Positions 25,164 through 33,619 of a stretch of DNA of 64,000 bases are shown here, piece after piece. The notes under the pieces were generated by a model. That model was not told the origin of the DNA. It saw only the letters and a list, made by a program, of their open reading frames with translations, and did no database searches. The position numbers were made by a program, and so were the translations under genes. Numbering within the stretch: position 1 is the stretch's first letter; each line of letters opens with the position of its first letter. The stretch lies in NCBI GenBank assembly GCA_044374295.1, contig JBILOU010000004.1, forward strand, positions 1 to 64,000, written 5' to 3'. This DNA is from CAIZGX01 sp044374295 (GTDB taxonomy: Bacteria; Bacteroidota; Bacteroidia; Flavobacteriales_D; Sanyastnellaceae).

Positions 25164-28100
25164 TTAGCGAATAATAGTCACGTGACCGGTCTGCTCGAAA
25201 GGCTCTTGTCCGTTTTTCGGTAGAATCTTAATTAGCCAAGAATACACCGCGTCTATTGCGTAATACTCTCCACCGTCTACTTCTCCGTACCATCCTTCGT
25301 TTATGTCCTTCGTTTCGAATAGAACGTCGCCCCAGCGATTGAATATTTTGAATTCATAGGTTTGAATCAAAGACTCTCCTCTTATTGATGGCATAAACAA
25401 TTCATTCCTTCCATCGGCATTCGGAGTGAAGCAGTTCGGAACGAAAATAGAAAACTGATCTGATACTGCCACCGTCCCGCAACTCAAGTCCGTGCATCCG
25501 TCTGCGTTGGTTACCAATAAGCATACGCTGTATTCGCCGGGAGCTTCATTCGGAAATGTGAAGACCGGCTCGGGAGCATTTAAATAATACATGTCCATAA
25601 TGGTCCAATCGTAATTCACTGCTCCCAAGGAATAATTTATAAACTGAACGGTGGTATTTCCGACATTCGGAGAAATAGGTGACCAACTGAAAGTAGAAAC
25701 AGGTTGTTGAGAAACACAGATGTAATCGACAATAGAAGAGTTACTGCTGCATCCATTTCCATCGGTAGTCGTTAGCATGATATCATAGCATCCTTGGGTG
25801 TTAAACGTGTAGTTCAACGAAGCGCAATTGTTACCACTTGGAACCCCATCTACCCACCACGTGCAACCGTTACCTACAGGAACACTTGTATTGGTTAACG
25901 TCACACTCAATGGTGCGCAACCTGAATTGACATCGGCTGTGAATGAAACAACTGGCAATGGATTTACAGTTATTGTTTGTGTATCGCTATCTCCACAACT
26001 TCCTCCAATAGTATACGTGATGGTCGTTGTACCCGCTCCGGCAACGCTCGGGTTGAATGCTCCTGTCGCTGGATTGGTGATGCCTAATCCGCTCCAAGTT
26101 CCGCCGGGACTGGCAGCAGTGAGGGTTATCGGATTCGCGTCTATACAAAACGAGCCTGGATTCACAATCGTTGCATCCAATGGGCCGTAAACCGTAATGT
26201 TCAAATTACCTGTAACAGCGCAACCAGCAGGCGTGTATGATATTATTTCAGTTCCAACTCCAGCAATAGCAGGATCGAATATTCCTGTAGAAGAGACTCC
26301 TTGACCACTCCATGTCCCTCCGGCTGGAGTAGCATTCAATTGCACAGGAGCTTCGGAAACACATAATGGACTCTGATTGGAAATAGTTGGAATAGCAGGA
26401 CCTACAAAAGGTTCGGATGTAAATGCATAGGGACAGCCGTATTGATCTTCAATTGTATAAGTTACAATATCTCCGTCAAGCAATCCACCAACCACTATAG
26501 CACCATTGTTAGGAGCAGTATCGTCTACAAAGAATGCGTTTGCTGGAAATAAATTCGTTGCTGTGAATTGCGTACCCAATAGTTCAGGCGCCCCTCCTGA
26601 AAAACTAACAGTCAGAGTTTGTGCGGCGCAGTCTTGAGTTGAAGTTCCTTCAATAATTTCAGGTAAATAAGTGTAGGTATATGTTGAACCTAAGTCATAA
26701 CACATCCCATCAAAATTGGTAAATGAATACGTACCCGTTGTCACATCGTACATGGTAATAGGGGTGAAATAAACAGTGTTGTTCGTAAACGTTCCTGCTG
26801 GAAATTGTGCTATAAAACTACCGTCGTTTAAATCTGCAATATCTTGTGTAGAGAGTGTTCCAACTAAGCAAGGATCTGTTTCAATTGAACCTCCTTGCAC
26901 GACCGTTGGCGGACATGCATAAACCAAATACCAGATAGCTGGATTGTAGAGCGTATCATCGTCAAAAACATTTGCAGAGAACAAGTAGTCATTATTTGAC
27001 ACAATATTGAACTGATCACTGTAACATAAGTACTGTGCACTATTGGAGTTTCCCGTGGTTGTTGCATTAAATGTACCTGCATTTACCGCACAAACGCAAG
27101 GGTCCGGAGCAACGTATGCTACTGAGTTAGTGCAAGTTGGTGCTGCGCTGAAATACACAGTAACTTCGCAAGCCAAACCATCGGAGGGAATATCTAAAAT
27201 TGAATAATTGATTGGAGAAACAAAAGGAGCGTTAAATGTGACCTGCTGTCCTCCGCATGTTTCAATTATTAACTGACCTGTTGCAGGAGCGTTCGAGAAC
27301 TCAACATACCCCGTCACGTCGTAAGAATTGTTCGCAAAATCACAGGCTGCAATATCGGCTTGCAAAAAATCCATGTTACAAGGAGTTACAGCACAAGGAG
27401 CTGGAGCATTGTAACTTACGGTTCCTGTGCAAGTTGGGTCTGATGAAAATGTAGCAGTGACCGCACAAGAAGAACCATTGGCAGTTAGATTTGAAAATGT
27501 ATAAGGTATACTAGAAGCAAACGGCGGATTTAAAACTATTGGTGCTCCACCACATGAATTTGTTATCGTCAGTGTTCCGGTACTTGGCGGATCAGTTACT
27601 GTAATTGTCCCGCTTACATTGTATTGTTGAGTAGCCTGGTTACAAGCTGTTGGATTAGCGGTTATACCGTTGAACGTACAAAGAATAGCGCAATTTGTGG
27701 CACCTAGACCTCCAGTTTGCGTTGCAGTTATCTCAGTTGGTTCGTTTGAGTAATTCGTAACTAGCAGCATATACCACTGACCAACTTGGGCATTGGGAAT
27801 GTTTACTACTTCTGTCGACTGCGGATCAAAACTACAATCAACAGTATTTCCGCAGGGATAAGAAAAGCAACCAAAAGAGCTATTATTGGTTAACAGAGCA
27901 TTATTGCAAGTAATAGTGCTGAAGGGGCCCCAACAAACAAAATCGACATCCACATCGGCACTGTTTGTTAATGTTATATTGATGTTTCCAGCCTGAGAAA
28001 TATTTAAGTAATACCATGCTGGGTTGGGCTGAGAAAACAAACACTCGTAATCAGGACCAACTTGCGCAACTCCGTTGTCCACTCCTGCGGGAAAAGTCAC

Positions 28101-28205
28101 TCCAGTTGAAGTACAAAAGGGCGCCGCTGACTGGCAGTCCTCCTGAGCAAAGAGTATACTCACTGCATAAAAAACAAACAAAACAGAGAATACGATTTTT
28201 TTCAA
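25164..28205 (-). CDS. Giant secreted protein with PKD-like repeats and type B type IX sorting domain
   Basis: A roughly 1013-residue exported protein. Signal peptide KKIVFSVLFVFYAVSILFAQ, a Cys-rich N-terminal domain (about 25-180, with paired cysteines), three related 90-residue units, PKD/Ig-like repeats, and a C-terminal gliding-motility domain (FVPNCFTPNADGRNE ... GHVTIIR). No ATG fits: starts are TTG 28205 (giving MKKIVFSV) or TTG 28226 (adding 7 residues). The C-terminal third is paralogous to the protein at 19752-22340. Likely a surface adhesin or matrix protein; the binding partner is unknown. Confidence 0.86.
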   Translation of the reverse strand: MKKIVFSVLFVFYAVSILFAQEDCQSAAPFCTSTGVTFPAGVDNGVAQVGPDYECLFSQPNPAWYYLNISQAGNINITLTNSADVDVDFVCWGPFSTITCNNALLTNNSSFGCFSYPCGNTVDCSFDPQSTEVVNIPNAQVGQWYMLLVTNYSNEPTEITATQTGGLGATNCAILCTFNGITANPTACNQATQQYNVSGTITVTDPPSTGTLTITNSCGGAPIVLNPPFASSIPYTFSNLTANGSSCAVTATFSSDPTCTGTVSYNAPAPCAVTPCNMDFLQADIAACDFANNSYDVTGYVEFSNAPATGQLIIETCGGQQVTFNAPFVSPINYSILDIPSDGLACEVTVYFSAAPTCTNSVAYVAPDPCVCAVNAGTFNATTTGNSNSAQYLCYSDQFNIVSNNDYLFSANVFDDDTLYNPAIWYLVYACPPTVVQGGSIETDPCLVGTLSTQDIADLNDGSFIAQFPAGTFTNNTVYFTPITMYDVTTGTYSFTNFDGMCYDLGSTYTYTYLPEIIEGTSTQDCAAQTLTVSFSGGAPELLGTQFTATNLFPANAFFVDDTAPNNGAIVVGGLLDGDIVTYTIEDQYGCPYAFTSEPFVGPAIPTISNQSPLCVSEAPVQLNATPAGGTWSGQGVSSTGIFDPAIAGVGTEIISYTPAGCAVTGNLNITVYGPLDATIVNPGSFCIDANPITLTAASPGGTWSGLGITNPATGAFNPSVAGAGTTTITYTIGGSCGDSDTQTITVNPLPVVSFTADVNSGCAPLSVTLTNTSVPVGNGCTWWVDGVPSGNNCASLNYTFNTQGCYDIMLTTTDGNGCSSNSSIVDYICVSQQPVSTFSWSPISPNVGNTTVQFINYSLGAVNYDWTIMDMYYLNAPEPVFTFPNEAPGEYSVCLLVTNADGCTDLSCGTVAVSDQFSIFVPNCFTPNADGRNELFMPSIRGESLIQTYEFKIFNRWGDVLFETKDINEGWYGEVDGGEYYAIDAVYSWLIKILPKNGQEPFEQTGHVTIIR

Positions 28206-28318
28206 GACGTTAGTTTTGTGGGTCAATAGTACGGGGCTTAAAGAAACAAAAAAACTTCAAAAAACACTCATTGTTTTGCAATTTAAGAATTTAGTTGAAA
28301 TAACCAAACTGATTCTTC

Positions 28319-28349
28319 ACAAAAAAAACAGCACTCGATGAGTGCTGTT
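28319..28349 (-). terminator. Rho-independent terminator after the FKBP pair
   Basis: A 10-bp perfect stem (AACAGCACTC / GAGTGCTGTT) with a GAT loop is followed on the minus strand by a run of T. It lies 25 bp after the stop at 28375. Confidence 0.85.
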
Positions 28350-28374
28350 CCAATTGTTCTAATTGCAAAAAAAA

Positions 28375-29064
28375 TTAATCTATCTTCTCAACCTTAATCA
28401 ACTCAACTTCAAAAATTAAAGTTGAAAAAGCCTCAATCTTTCCTTGAGCTCTTGAGCCGTATGCCAATCCTTGAGGAATGTAAAACGTATACTTAGAACC
28501 TTCAGTCATCAATTGCAATCCTTCGGTCCAACCGGGAATAACTTGATTCAATCCGAAGGTTGCCGGCTTTCCGCGATCAACAGAACTGTCGAAAACTACT
28601 CCGTCAATGGTTGTTCCGTGGTAATGCACCGTAACCTTGTCGTTTTTATCAGGCATGATTCCTTGTCCTTCGACATTCACTTTATACTGAAGGCCGGTAG
28701 CTGTTGTTTTCACACCAGCTTTCTTCCCATTCTCAACAAGATAAGCTTCTCCACGTTTTTTATTCAGTTCGTTTTTCTTTTGGGAATTTTTGCGGACCTC
28801 TGAGTTAATAATTCCTGTTGCTTTGTCTTTATCCAACTTCGCAACACCAGCTTTGCTATCTGAAATAGCTTGCATAATTAGCTCATCTGACAAATTCTCA
28901 AATCCCGCGTTTTTCGCGTTCTCCATAACAGAAAGTCCGAAAGCATATGACAAACTATCTTCATGAGTAAGCAATGCTTTTGCATCTGTCTTTCCTTTTT
29001 TCTTTTGAGCGAAAGTCGCAGTTGACAAGGCGACTAAAGCAAAGCAAATAGCTAAACGTTTCAT
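28375..29064 (-). CDS. Periplasmic FKBP-type peptidyl-prolyl isomerase (FkpA/Mip-like)
   Basis: A 229-residue exported isomerase. Signal peptide (LAICFALVALSTATFAQ), an N-terminal helical dimerisation domain (about 35-110: LSYAFGLSVMENAKNAG) and a complete FKBP domain (about 120-225) with VTVHYHGTTIDGVVFDSS, PATFGLNQVIPGWTEGLQLM and FYIPQGLAYGSRAQGK. It would fold proline-containing envelope proteins. It follows its paralogue by 5 bp and ends at a strong terminator. Confidence 0.92.
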   Translation of the reverse strand: MKRLAICFALVALSTATFAQKKKGKTDAKALLTHEDSLSYAFGLSVMENAKNAGFENLSDELIMQAISDSKAGVAKLDKDKATGIINSEVRKNSQKKNELNKKRGEAYLVENGKKAGVKTTATGLQYKVNVEGQGIMPDKNDKVTVHYHGTTIDGVVFDSSVDRGKPATFGLNQVIPGWTEGLQLMTEGSKYTFYIPQGLAYGSRAQGKIEAFSTLIFEVELIKVEKID

Positions 29065-29069
29065 AGTTC

Positions 29070-29792
29070 TTAGTTCGCGGGTTTAATCTCTACAATTTCC
29101 ATTTCGAAAATAAGCGTTGCGAAAGGAGGAATAACTCCACCTGCACCTTGTTCTCCATATGCTAAGTTCTGTGGGATGTATAGCTCATACTGTCCACCCG
29201 CTTTCATCAACTTCAACCCTTCTCCCCAGCCTGAAATCACTTGTCCAGCCGTAATTGTAATTGGCTCATTTCTTTCGTAAGAGCTATCGAATACCTTTCC
29301 GTCTACCAAAGATCCTTTGTAGTGAACAACGATGGTGTCGTTATCGTCTGGAGACAATCCTATTCCTTCACGAATAACTTTGTATTGCAGTCCAGACGCT
29401 GTAGTTATCACTCCTGGCTTCGCGCCATTTTCCTTTAAAAATCCTATTTCCTTTTCCATTGTTTGTGTTGCTTTTTCTGATTCTCTTCTTGCTAAAATTC
29501 CTTGAATGTACGGATCTACCATTTCATTTGGAAGTTGATTGGCCTTGTTCGCATGATCCAAAACCGCTTGTCCCATGATACTTTCATTCAGACCTTCAAT
29601 GCCGCTTGTAGCAATGTTATTTGCTATGCTAACACCAATGGCGTATGATAGACTATCGTTTTCATTCTTTAAAACAACCGTAGATTTCTTCGGCTCGTCT
29701 TTTGGCTTCTTCTTTTTATCTCCTTGATCCATTGCGTTCGAACTTAATACCAATAAGCTCGCTCCAAGAAGTACAATATGTTTACGTTTCAT
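29070..29792 (-). CDS. Periplasmic FKBP-type peptidyl-prolyl isomerase (FkpA/Mip-like)
   Basis: A 240-residue paralogue of the downstream gene, first in the pair. Signal peptide region KHIVLLGASLLVLSSNA, a Lys/Asp-rich linker, the helical dimerisation domain with LSYAIGVSIANNIATSG, and the FKBP domain with IVVHYKGSLVDGKVFDSS, ITAGQVISGWGEGLKLM and AYGEQGAGGVIPPFATLIFE. The two copies share order and spacing but are clearly diverged, so the duplication is old. Substrates are presumably envelope or secreted proteins. Confidence 0.92.
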   Translation of the reverse strand: MKRKHIVLLGASLLVLSSNAMDQGDKKKKPKDEPKKSTVVLKNENDSLSYAIGVSIANNIATSGIEGLNESIMGQAVLDHANKANQLPNEMVDPYIQGILARRESEKATQTMEKEIGFLKENGAKPGVITTASGLQYKVIREGIGLSPDDNDTIVVHYKGSLVDGKVFDSSYERNEPITITAGQVISGWGEGLKLMKAGGQYELYIPQNLAYGEQGAGGVIPPFATLIFEMEIVEIKPAN

Positions 29793-29841
29793 TGAAATTT
29801 ATTTAGGTATGCAAGATAATCAGATTCTAAGTTCATTCGTG

Positions 29842-29849
29842 TATTTTTG
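29842..29849 (+). promoter_or_regulatory. -7 promoter element 4 nt before ATG 29854
   Basis: TATTTTTG is a perfect TAnnTTTG match and ends 4 nt before the ATG; a leaderless transcript is predicted. Confidence 0.5.
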
Positions 29850-29853
29850 AAGA

Positions 29854-30492
29854 ATGAAGCCATTCAAATTATTGTTCTTTCTTGGTCTAATGACGTTTGT
29901 CAGCATTTCGACATACGCGCAAAACGAAATGTATGGTGGAATTACGCTTGAGCAATTGACGTACAATAAATCAAGTATGTACTCAATTGGAGCCGATGTG
30001 TACGCGCCCTTTGGAGATCGATTCACTTTGAATTACAGCTTGAAATTGGGATTTAGTAAAGACTACAGCATAGCTTTTCACTCACCTGTATCAACATTAT
30101 TGGGAACATATTTGCTTGCATTAAATGGTGAACTTCCAGGAATAGCTTCGCTAGGACTTCTTTGCTTGGCCATTCCTGAAGGAGTTGGGGTTTATCTTGG
30201 TCCCGATGGGCAAGCCCTGCATCTTTCAGTGAATCCGCTTGGTATGGATTATTTCGAGTCTCCTGATAAAGCCCTTGATTATATCGGAATGAGTTGCAGC
30301 GCAGTTGCGCGTATTCATTATAAAATGAAATCGTATTTCCCTTCCTACATCACTCCAATGGTTGGGCTATACTATCGCTATGGCCAATCGAATTTCAGTG
30401 AGCAATATGGGATTCGATTTGGAGTTTCCTTTGGAGTTGCGTCAAAAAGAACAGATGCTGGATCCAGCCTTCAAGAATTATTGTATGAATAA
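29854..30492 (+). CDS. Exported beta-rich protein of unknown function
   Basis: A 212-residue protein with a signal peptide (LFFLGLMTFVSISTYAQ). The mature part alternates aromatic and polar residues (SIGADVYAPFGDRFTLNYSL, FSEQYGIRFGVSFGVAS), typical of an outer-membrane or beta-barrel-like protein of Bacteroidota. No family is recognised. The next gene starts inside it (8-bp overlap), so the two exported proteins are probably partners. Confidence 0.68.
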   Translation: MKPFKLLFFLGLMTFVSISTYAQNEMYGGITLEQLTYNKSSMYSIGADVYAPFGDRFTLNYSLKLGFSKDYSIAFHSPVSTLLGTYLLALNGELPGIASLGLLCLAIPEGVGVYLGPDGQALHLSVNPLGMDYFESPDKALDYIGMSCSAVARIHYKMKSYFPSYITPMVGLYYRYGQSNFSEQYGIRFGVSFGVASKRTDAGSSLQELLYE

Positions 30493-31141
30493 ACTACTAC
30501 TCTGCTCTCTCTTCCTTATCCTTATGGGAGTTTCATATTCTGCAGTTGCACAATCTGACACGCTTTTTATTCAAAACTGGGAGAATGGACATGCCATCTA
30601 TCTTTTGCCCCCAGGCAAATTTCAAATGAACGATATTTGGACAGCCTCAGATACGATTTTTTATCCGCCTGTTCCAAAATTCAGAAAATTCAAATTCAAT
30701 CTGAAAGAAACATTTTTACCGTTAAACGCCTACCAAGGCAAACTTGTTTATTACGATCCTTGCGATGGCATCTTCGAGTCGGCATGGGCGTTCAACGATT
30801 CTGCTCTTGTTCACATCTATTACGACGGTCCTGAAGGCTCGCCCATTGCTGCTATTGAATCTGAAAGCGAAAATGAAATTCAATTCAGAATATTGTCATT
30901 CAATTATGACGACATTGAAAAGTCCCTCGAATATTATCTTACCGTTAAAACGATGAATCAAGAAAAGGGTATCTTCCTTTTCACTTTTGAAAATCCGTTC
31001 GATAGGGAGTCGTATTCCTTTCCAGTTGTTGAACAAAGTAAATTGCACTTGCTTCCTGTTTTAGTGAACGAATCGAAGTATCAGAAGTATATAGAATTCG
31101 CTTTTCCGGAAGAGGAAATTACTCCAGAATTGTTCAAATAA
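30485..31141 (+). CDS. Exported protein of unknown function
   Basis: A 218-residue protein with signal peptide (LLLCSLFLILMGVSYSAVAQ). The mature sequence is rich in F, Y and E, with stretches such as FYPPVPKFRKFKFNLKETF and ESYSFPVVEQSKLHLLPV; beta structure is likely. No family recognised. ATG 30485 is chosen for the clear signal peptide; an upstream ATG at 30362 lies inside the preceding gene. Ends at a bidirectional terminator. Confidence 0.66.
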   Translation: MNKLLLCSLFLILMGVSYSAVAQSDTLFIQNWENGHAIYLLPPGKFQMNDIWTASDTIFYPPVPKFRKFKFNLKETFLPLNAYQGKLVYYDPCDGIFESAWAFNDSALVHIYYDGPEGSPIAAIESESENEIQFRILSFNYDDIEKSLEYYLTVKTMNQEKGIFLFTFENPFDRESYSFPVVEQSKLHLLPVLVNESKYQKYIEFAFPEEEITPELFK

Positions 31142-31142
31142 A

Positions 31143-31174
31143 AAAGCTCGCCGTTGCGAGCTTTCTTCGTTTTA
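31143..31174. terminator. Bidirectional Rho-independent terminator
   Basis: A 9-bp perfect stem AAAGCTCGC / GCGAGCTTT with loop CGTT lies between two convergent genes (stops at 31141 and 31201). The minus-strand side has the better T run. Confidence 0.85.
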
Positions 31175-31200
31175 TACCTCTACTTAACCAAAACCACTTG

Positions 31201-32181
31201 CTAGAAGTTCAACTTAATTCCAAAAGCATTTGAAGAGATTTCCGGGCCATCTCCGCATGAAAATTTTGGCAGCAATGCGGACTCCCAGAAAAATGACAAG
31301 CTGCTAGTAAAGCCAACCTCTGTATATAAGTTTAACATGTACTCGTTCACGCCGAAATCACCCGCAACGCGCTGCTTGCGTTTATCTCCGTTTTCCTTCC
31401 ATTTGTATAGCGCATTCGATCCAATTAAATAACCTCCAATGACACCGAATGACATGTGGAAAATATTTCGTTCTTGGTTCATCCAAAGGTCTTCTCGGTC
31501 CTGTTCCGTTACTTTACCGTTGTATTGAAAAACCAAAGGCACTGTGATGTAGGTTGAATTTAATGTAGCCACATCACTCACCGGAAAACTCCCTGTTTGA
31601 AATCCAAACGTATCCGCCTCTGCCAATCGTAAATTTCGATTGATGGCAATAGTCTCCCAAGTAAATCCCAATCCTGTTCCTAAACGAAATCGATCTTTAA
31701 TCAATTCAAAAGACGTGTTAACGACACTCATCCCAATGTATCCACTGGAATTCCTTTTACCCTGATTTTGCAACCATTCTGGCTCATACGAATTTTGATC
31801 CGCATCCATGAACGTCAAAAATCCAAAGCGTATACCCCCGAATCCGTGCCAAGGAAAATCTTCTATCGGAAGTGATTTACACTTTTTATCTGTTGTTATA
31901 AGTCTCGACGTTGAATCGGGATAGATATCAATCTTCATATCGCCCAACCGAATGTGCAGGGTATCATCTTGATTCCCTTTAATCGTTGTATCCTTCACTG
32001 CACTCCCTTCAACCACAATTTTATACTCCTTGTGTTTCAACTCCGCGTTAGCAGCATCCTCAGCCGCAACAAGAGCTTTCTTCTCTGCACGCTCGGCCTT
32101 TTTTTGCTCTTCTTCCTTGGTCTGCGCGCCAATCACTCCTGCAGTCAACGCTAACATTAAAACTAAAAATTTTGTTTTCAT
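31201..32181 (-). CDS. Outer-membrane beta-barrel protein of the sigma operon
   Basis: A 326-residue exported protein. Signal peptide (KFLVLMLALTAGVIGAQ), a charged helical stretch (KKAERAEKKALVAAEDAANAE, about 22-45), a short domain to about 95, then a barrel of alternating aromatic strands (FRLGTGLGFTWETIAI, IFHMSFGVIGGYLIGS) ending ISSNAFGIKLNF, with the usual C-terminal aromatic residue. It follows the sigma - anti-sigma pair at 32293-33554 after a 111-bp gap holding mini-hairpin array C. Likely a member or target of that envelope-stress module. Confidence 0.75.
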   Translation of the reverse strand: MKTKFLVLMLALTAGVIGAQTKEEEQKKAERAEKKALVAAEDAANAELKHKEYKIVVEGSAVKDTTIKGNQDDTLHIRLGDMKIDIYPDSTSRLITTDKKCKSLPIEDFPWHGFGGIRFGFLTFMDADQNSYEPEWLQNQGKRNSSGYIGMSVVNTSFELIKDRFRLGTGLGFTWETIAINRNLRLAEADTFGFQTGSFPVSDVATLNSTYITVPLVFQYNGKVTEQDREDLWMNQERNIFHMSFGVIGGYLIGSNALYKWKENGDKRKQRVAGDFGVNEYMLNLYTEVGFTSSLSFFWESALLPKFSCGDGPEISSNAFGIKLNF

Positions 32182-32226
32182 ATCATTGAATTTAACTTTA
32201 ACTAAATCTTCCCTTAAATAAAAATC

Positions 32227-32284
32227 GTCGAAGACAATCGTGTATGCACCCTCGTTGCTTGCAACATTCGTCCTACGGACATTC
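32227..32284. repeat. Mini-hairpin array C (four units)
   Basis: Units are GTC-GAA-GAC, GTG-TATG-CAC, GTTGC-TT-GCAAC and GTCC-TAC-GGAC, with 4-nt spacers AATC, CCTC, ATTC and a trailing ATTC. Stem words are shared with array A, in the opposite orientation (ATTC instead of GAAT). It starts 9 bp after a stop codon and lies between two genes read on the minus strand. Confidence 0.8.
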
Positions 32285-32292
32285 TTTTCATA

Positions 32293-33090
32293 TTAGAAAC
32301 CAAACCTTCTCCCTTTCCAATCAACAACCAATCGATCATTATCGTTATCTCTATTTCGTGCAGCGCGAATAATCCGCTTAACCTTCCGAAACTTCTCAAC
32401 GCGTTCATCGATTTCTTGTGCAATCAATTCTCGAATGGTTAAATACTCTTTAGTTTTTTCTTTCTGTTTGAATTGCTGAAGACTTGAATCTACTTTGGCC
32501 ACTAAAAGTGAATCTTGATTGACTTCAATTTTCATTTCATTTTTTGTGGAATCCACCAAAGGAATATATACCAGGTCCGTCCAAGGTATTGTACCATTTG
32601 GAAAAACATATTCATATCCAAGATCCCACTTATTCTGAAAAACCGTTCCTCCACAATACAACGGGAAATTCATATCGTTCCAAGGGAGGAGCCATTCAGA
32701 GCTAATGAAAATAATTGAATCATGTTGTTCGAACTTCTGTTCAATCTTCTGCTCAATCTTCTTCTCTGGACGGTGATAAACATACTCCACTGGAGCGGGC
32801 TCATCGGGAATGACAATGAAAGTTCGAAGCACCAACGTCACAATCCATGCGGCCGCCATGCCACTTATCCAGAAATAAACACTTCGATTATTCTCTTCTT
32901 TCTTTAAACGCTGCTTGCGATCTTCATTAGAGCGAACATCCAAAATTTCCTTTTGAAAATGACTCTGTATTTCCTCATCGGAAACAGCATAGCGCTTCAA
33001 AGAATCCTTTTTATCAAACGAAACTGCTGTCCGTTCAACTTTCGGAAACTCATCTTCTGTATGTTCATTCCATTCGTTCATGCTGTCCAA
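32293..33090 (-). CDS. Putative membrane anti-sigma factor
   Basis: A 265-residue single-pass protein. The cytoplasmic part (1-70, with EWNEHTEDEFPKVERTAVSF and DEEIQSHFQKEIL) could hold the sigma factor; the membrane segment is about 73-92 (WISGMAAAWIVTLVLRTFIV); the outer part begins IPDEPAPVEYVYHRPEKKIEQK and ends in a Lys/Arg-rich tail. It overlaps the sigma gene by 13 bp. The outer part is clearly paralogous to the protein at 33620-34177, which lacks the cytoplasmic region. Confidence 0.72.
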   Translation of the reverse strand: MDSMNEWNEHTEDEFPKVERTAVSFDKKDSLKRYAVSDEEIQSHFQKEILDVRSNEDRKQRLKKEENNRSVYFWISGMAAAWIVTLVLRTFIVIPDEPAPVEYVYHRPEKKIEQKIEQKFEQHDSIIFISSEWLLPWNDMNFPLYCGGTVFQNKWDLGYEYVFPNGTIPWTDLVYIPLVDSTKNEMKIEVNQDSLLVAKVDSSLQQFKQKEKTKEYLTIRELIAQEIDERVEKFRKVKRIIRAARNRDNDNDRLVVDWKGRRFGF

Positions 33091-33554
33091 TGAAGGGTTA
33101 TAAATTCTTTCAATTCTTTTCTCGCTCGAAAGAGCGTTACTTTCACCATTGATTCGGAGAGATTCGTTATCTCTCCGATCTCGGCGTATGAATAGTCTTC
33201 GTAATCGCGCAGAAGTATCAATTGTTTTTGTTGAAGGCTCAATCGTTCCAATCCCTCGTCTATTAATGCTTTCAACTCACCGCTGTGATCTTGCTCGGCA
33301 ACTTCCTTTGAAGCGGGAATGTTCTTCTTCAACTTATCTCTTCTCGACCAATCCACTACTGCGTTGTATGCTGAAGTAAACAGATACGATTTCGCTTTGC
33401 TTGATTCGACATCGTCTTTCTTCTTCCACAATTTTTCATACACATCTTGAACAAGGTCTTCTGCCAATTCTTTGTCGCGCACCAACTTTAATACAAATCC
33501 AAAGATTCGATCAGACCACAGGTCTACTGCTTCATTGTATTCTCTTCTGCTCAT
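33078..33554 (-). CDS. RNA polymerase ECF sigma factor
   Basis: A 158-residue sigma-70 family protein, short but complete: region 2 with IFGFVLKLVRDKELAEDLVQD and SYLFTSAYNAVVDWSR, region 4 with LSLQQKQLILLRDYEDYSYAEI and the helix-turn-helix ITNLSESMVKVTLFRARKEL. It overlaps its putative anti-sigma gene by 13 bp. A TGGTTTTG element (33559-33566, minus) lies exactly 4 nt before the ATG. Target genes are unknown; the operon's own outer-membrane protein is one candidate. Confidence 0.9.
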   Translation of the reverse strand: MSRREYNEAVDLWSDRIFGFVLKLVRDKELAEDLVQDVYEKLWKKKDDVESSKAKSYLFTSAYNAVVDWSRRDKLKKNIPASKEVAEQDHSGELKALIDEGLERLSLQQKQLILLRDYEDYSYAEIGEITNLSESMVKVTLFRARKELKEFITLHWTA

Positions 33555-33619
33555 TCGACAAAACCAAGACGCACCAACTTACCAAAAGTTACAGGACTTC
33601 AAGAAATTTTTCTAAACAT

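Noticed and set aside
32214..32423. 69-codon minus-strand frame with RMLQATR word
   Set aside because: It is a translation of hairpin array C and runs into the anti-sigma gene in another frame.
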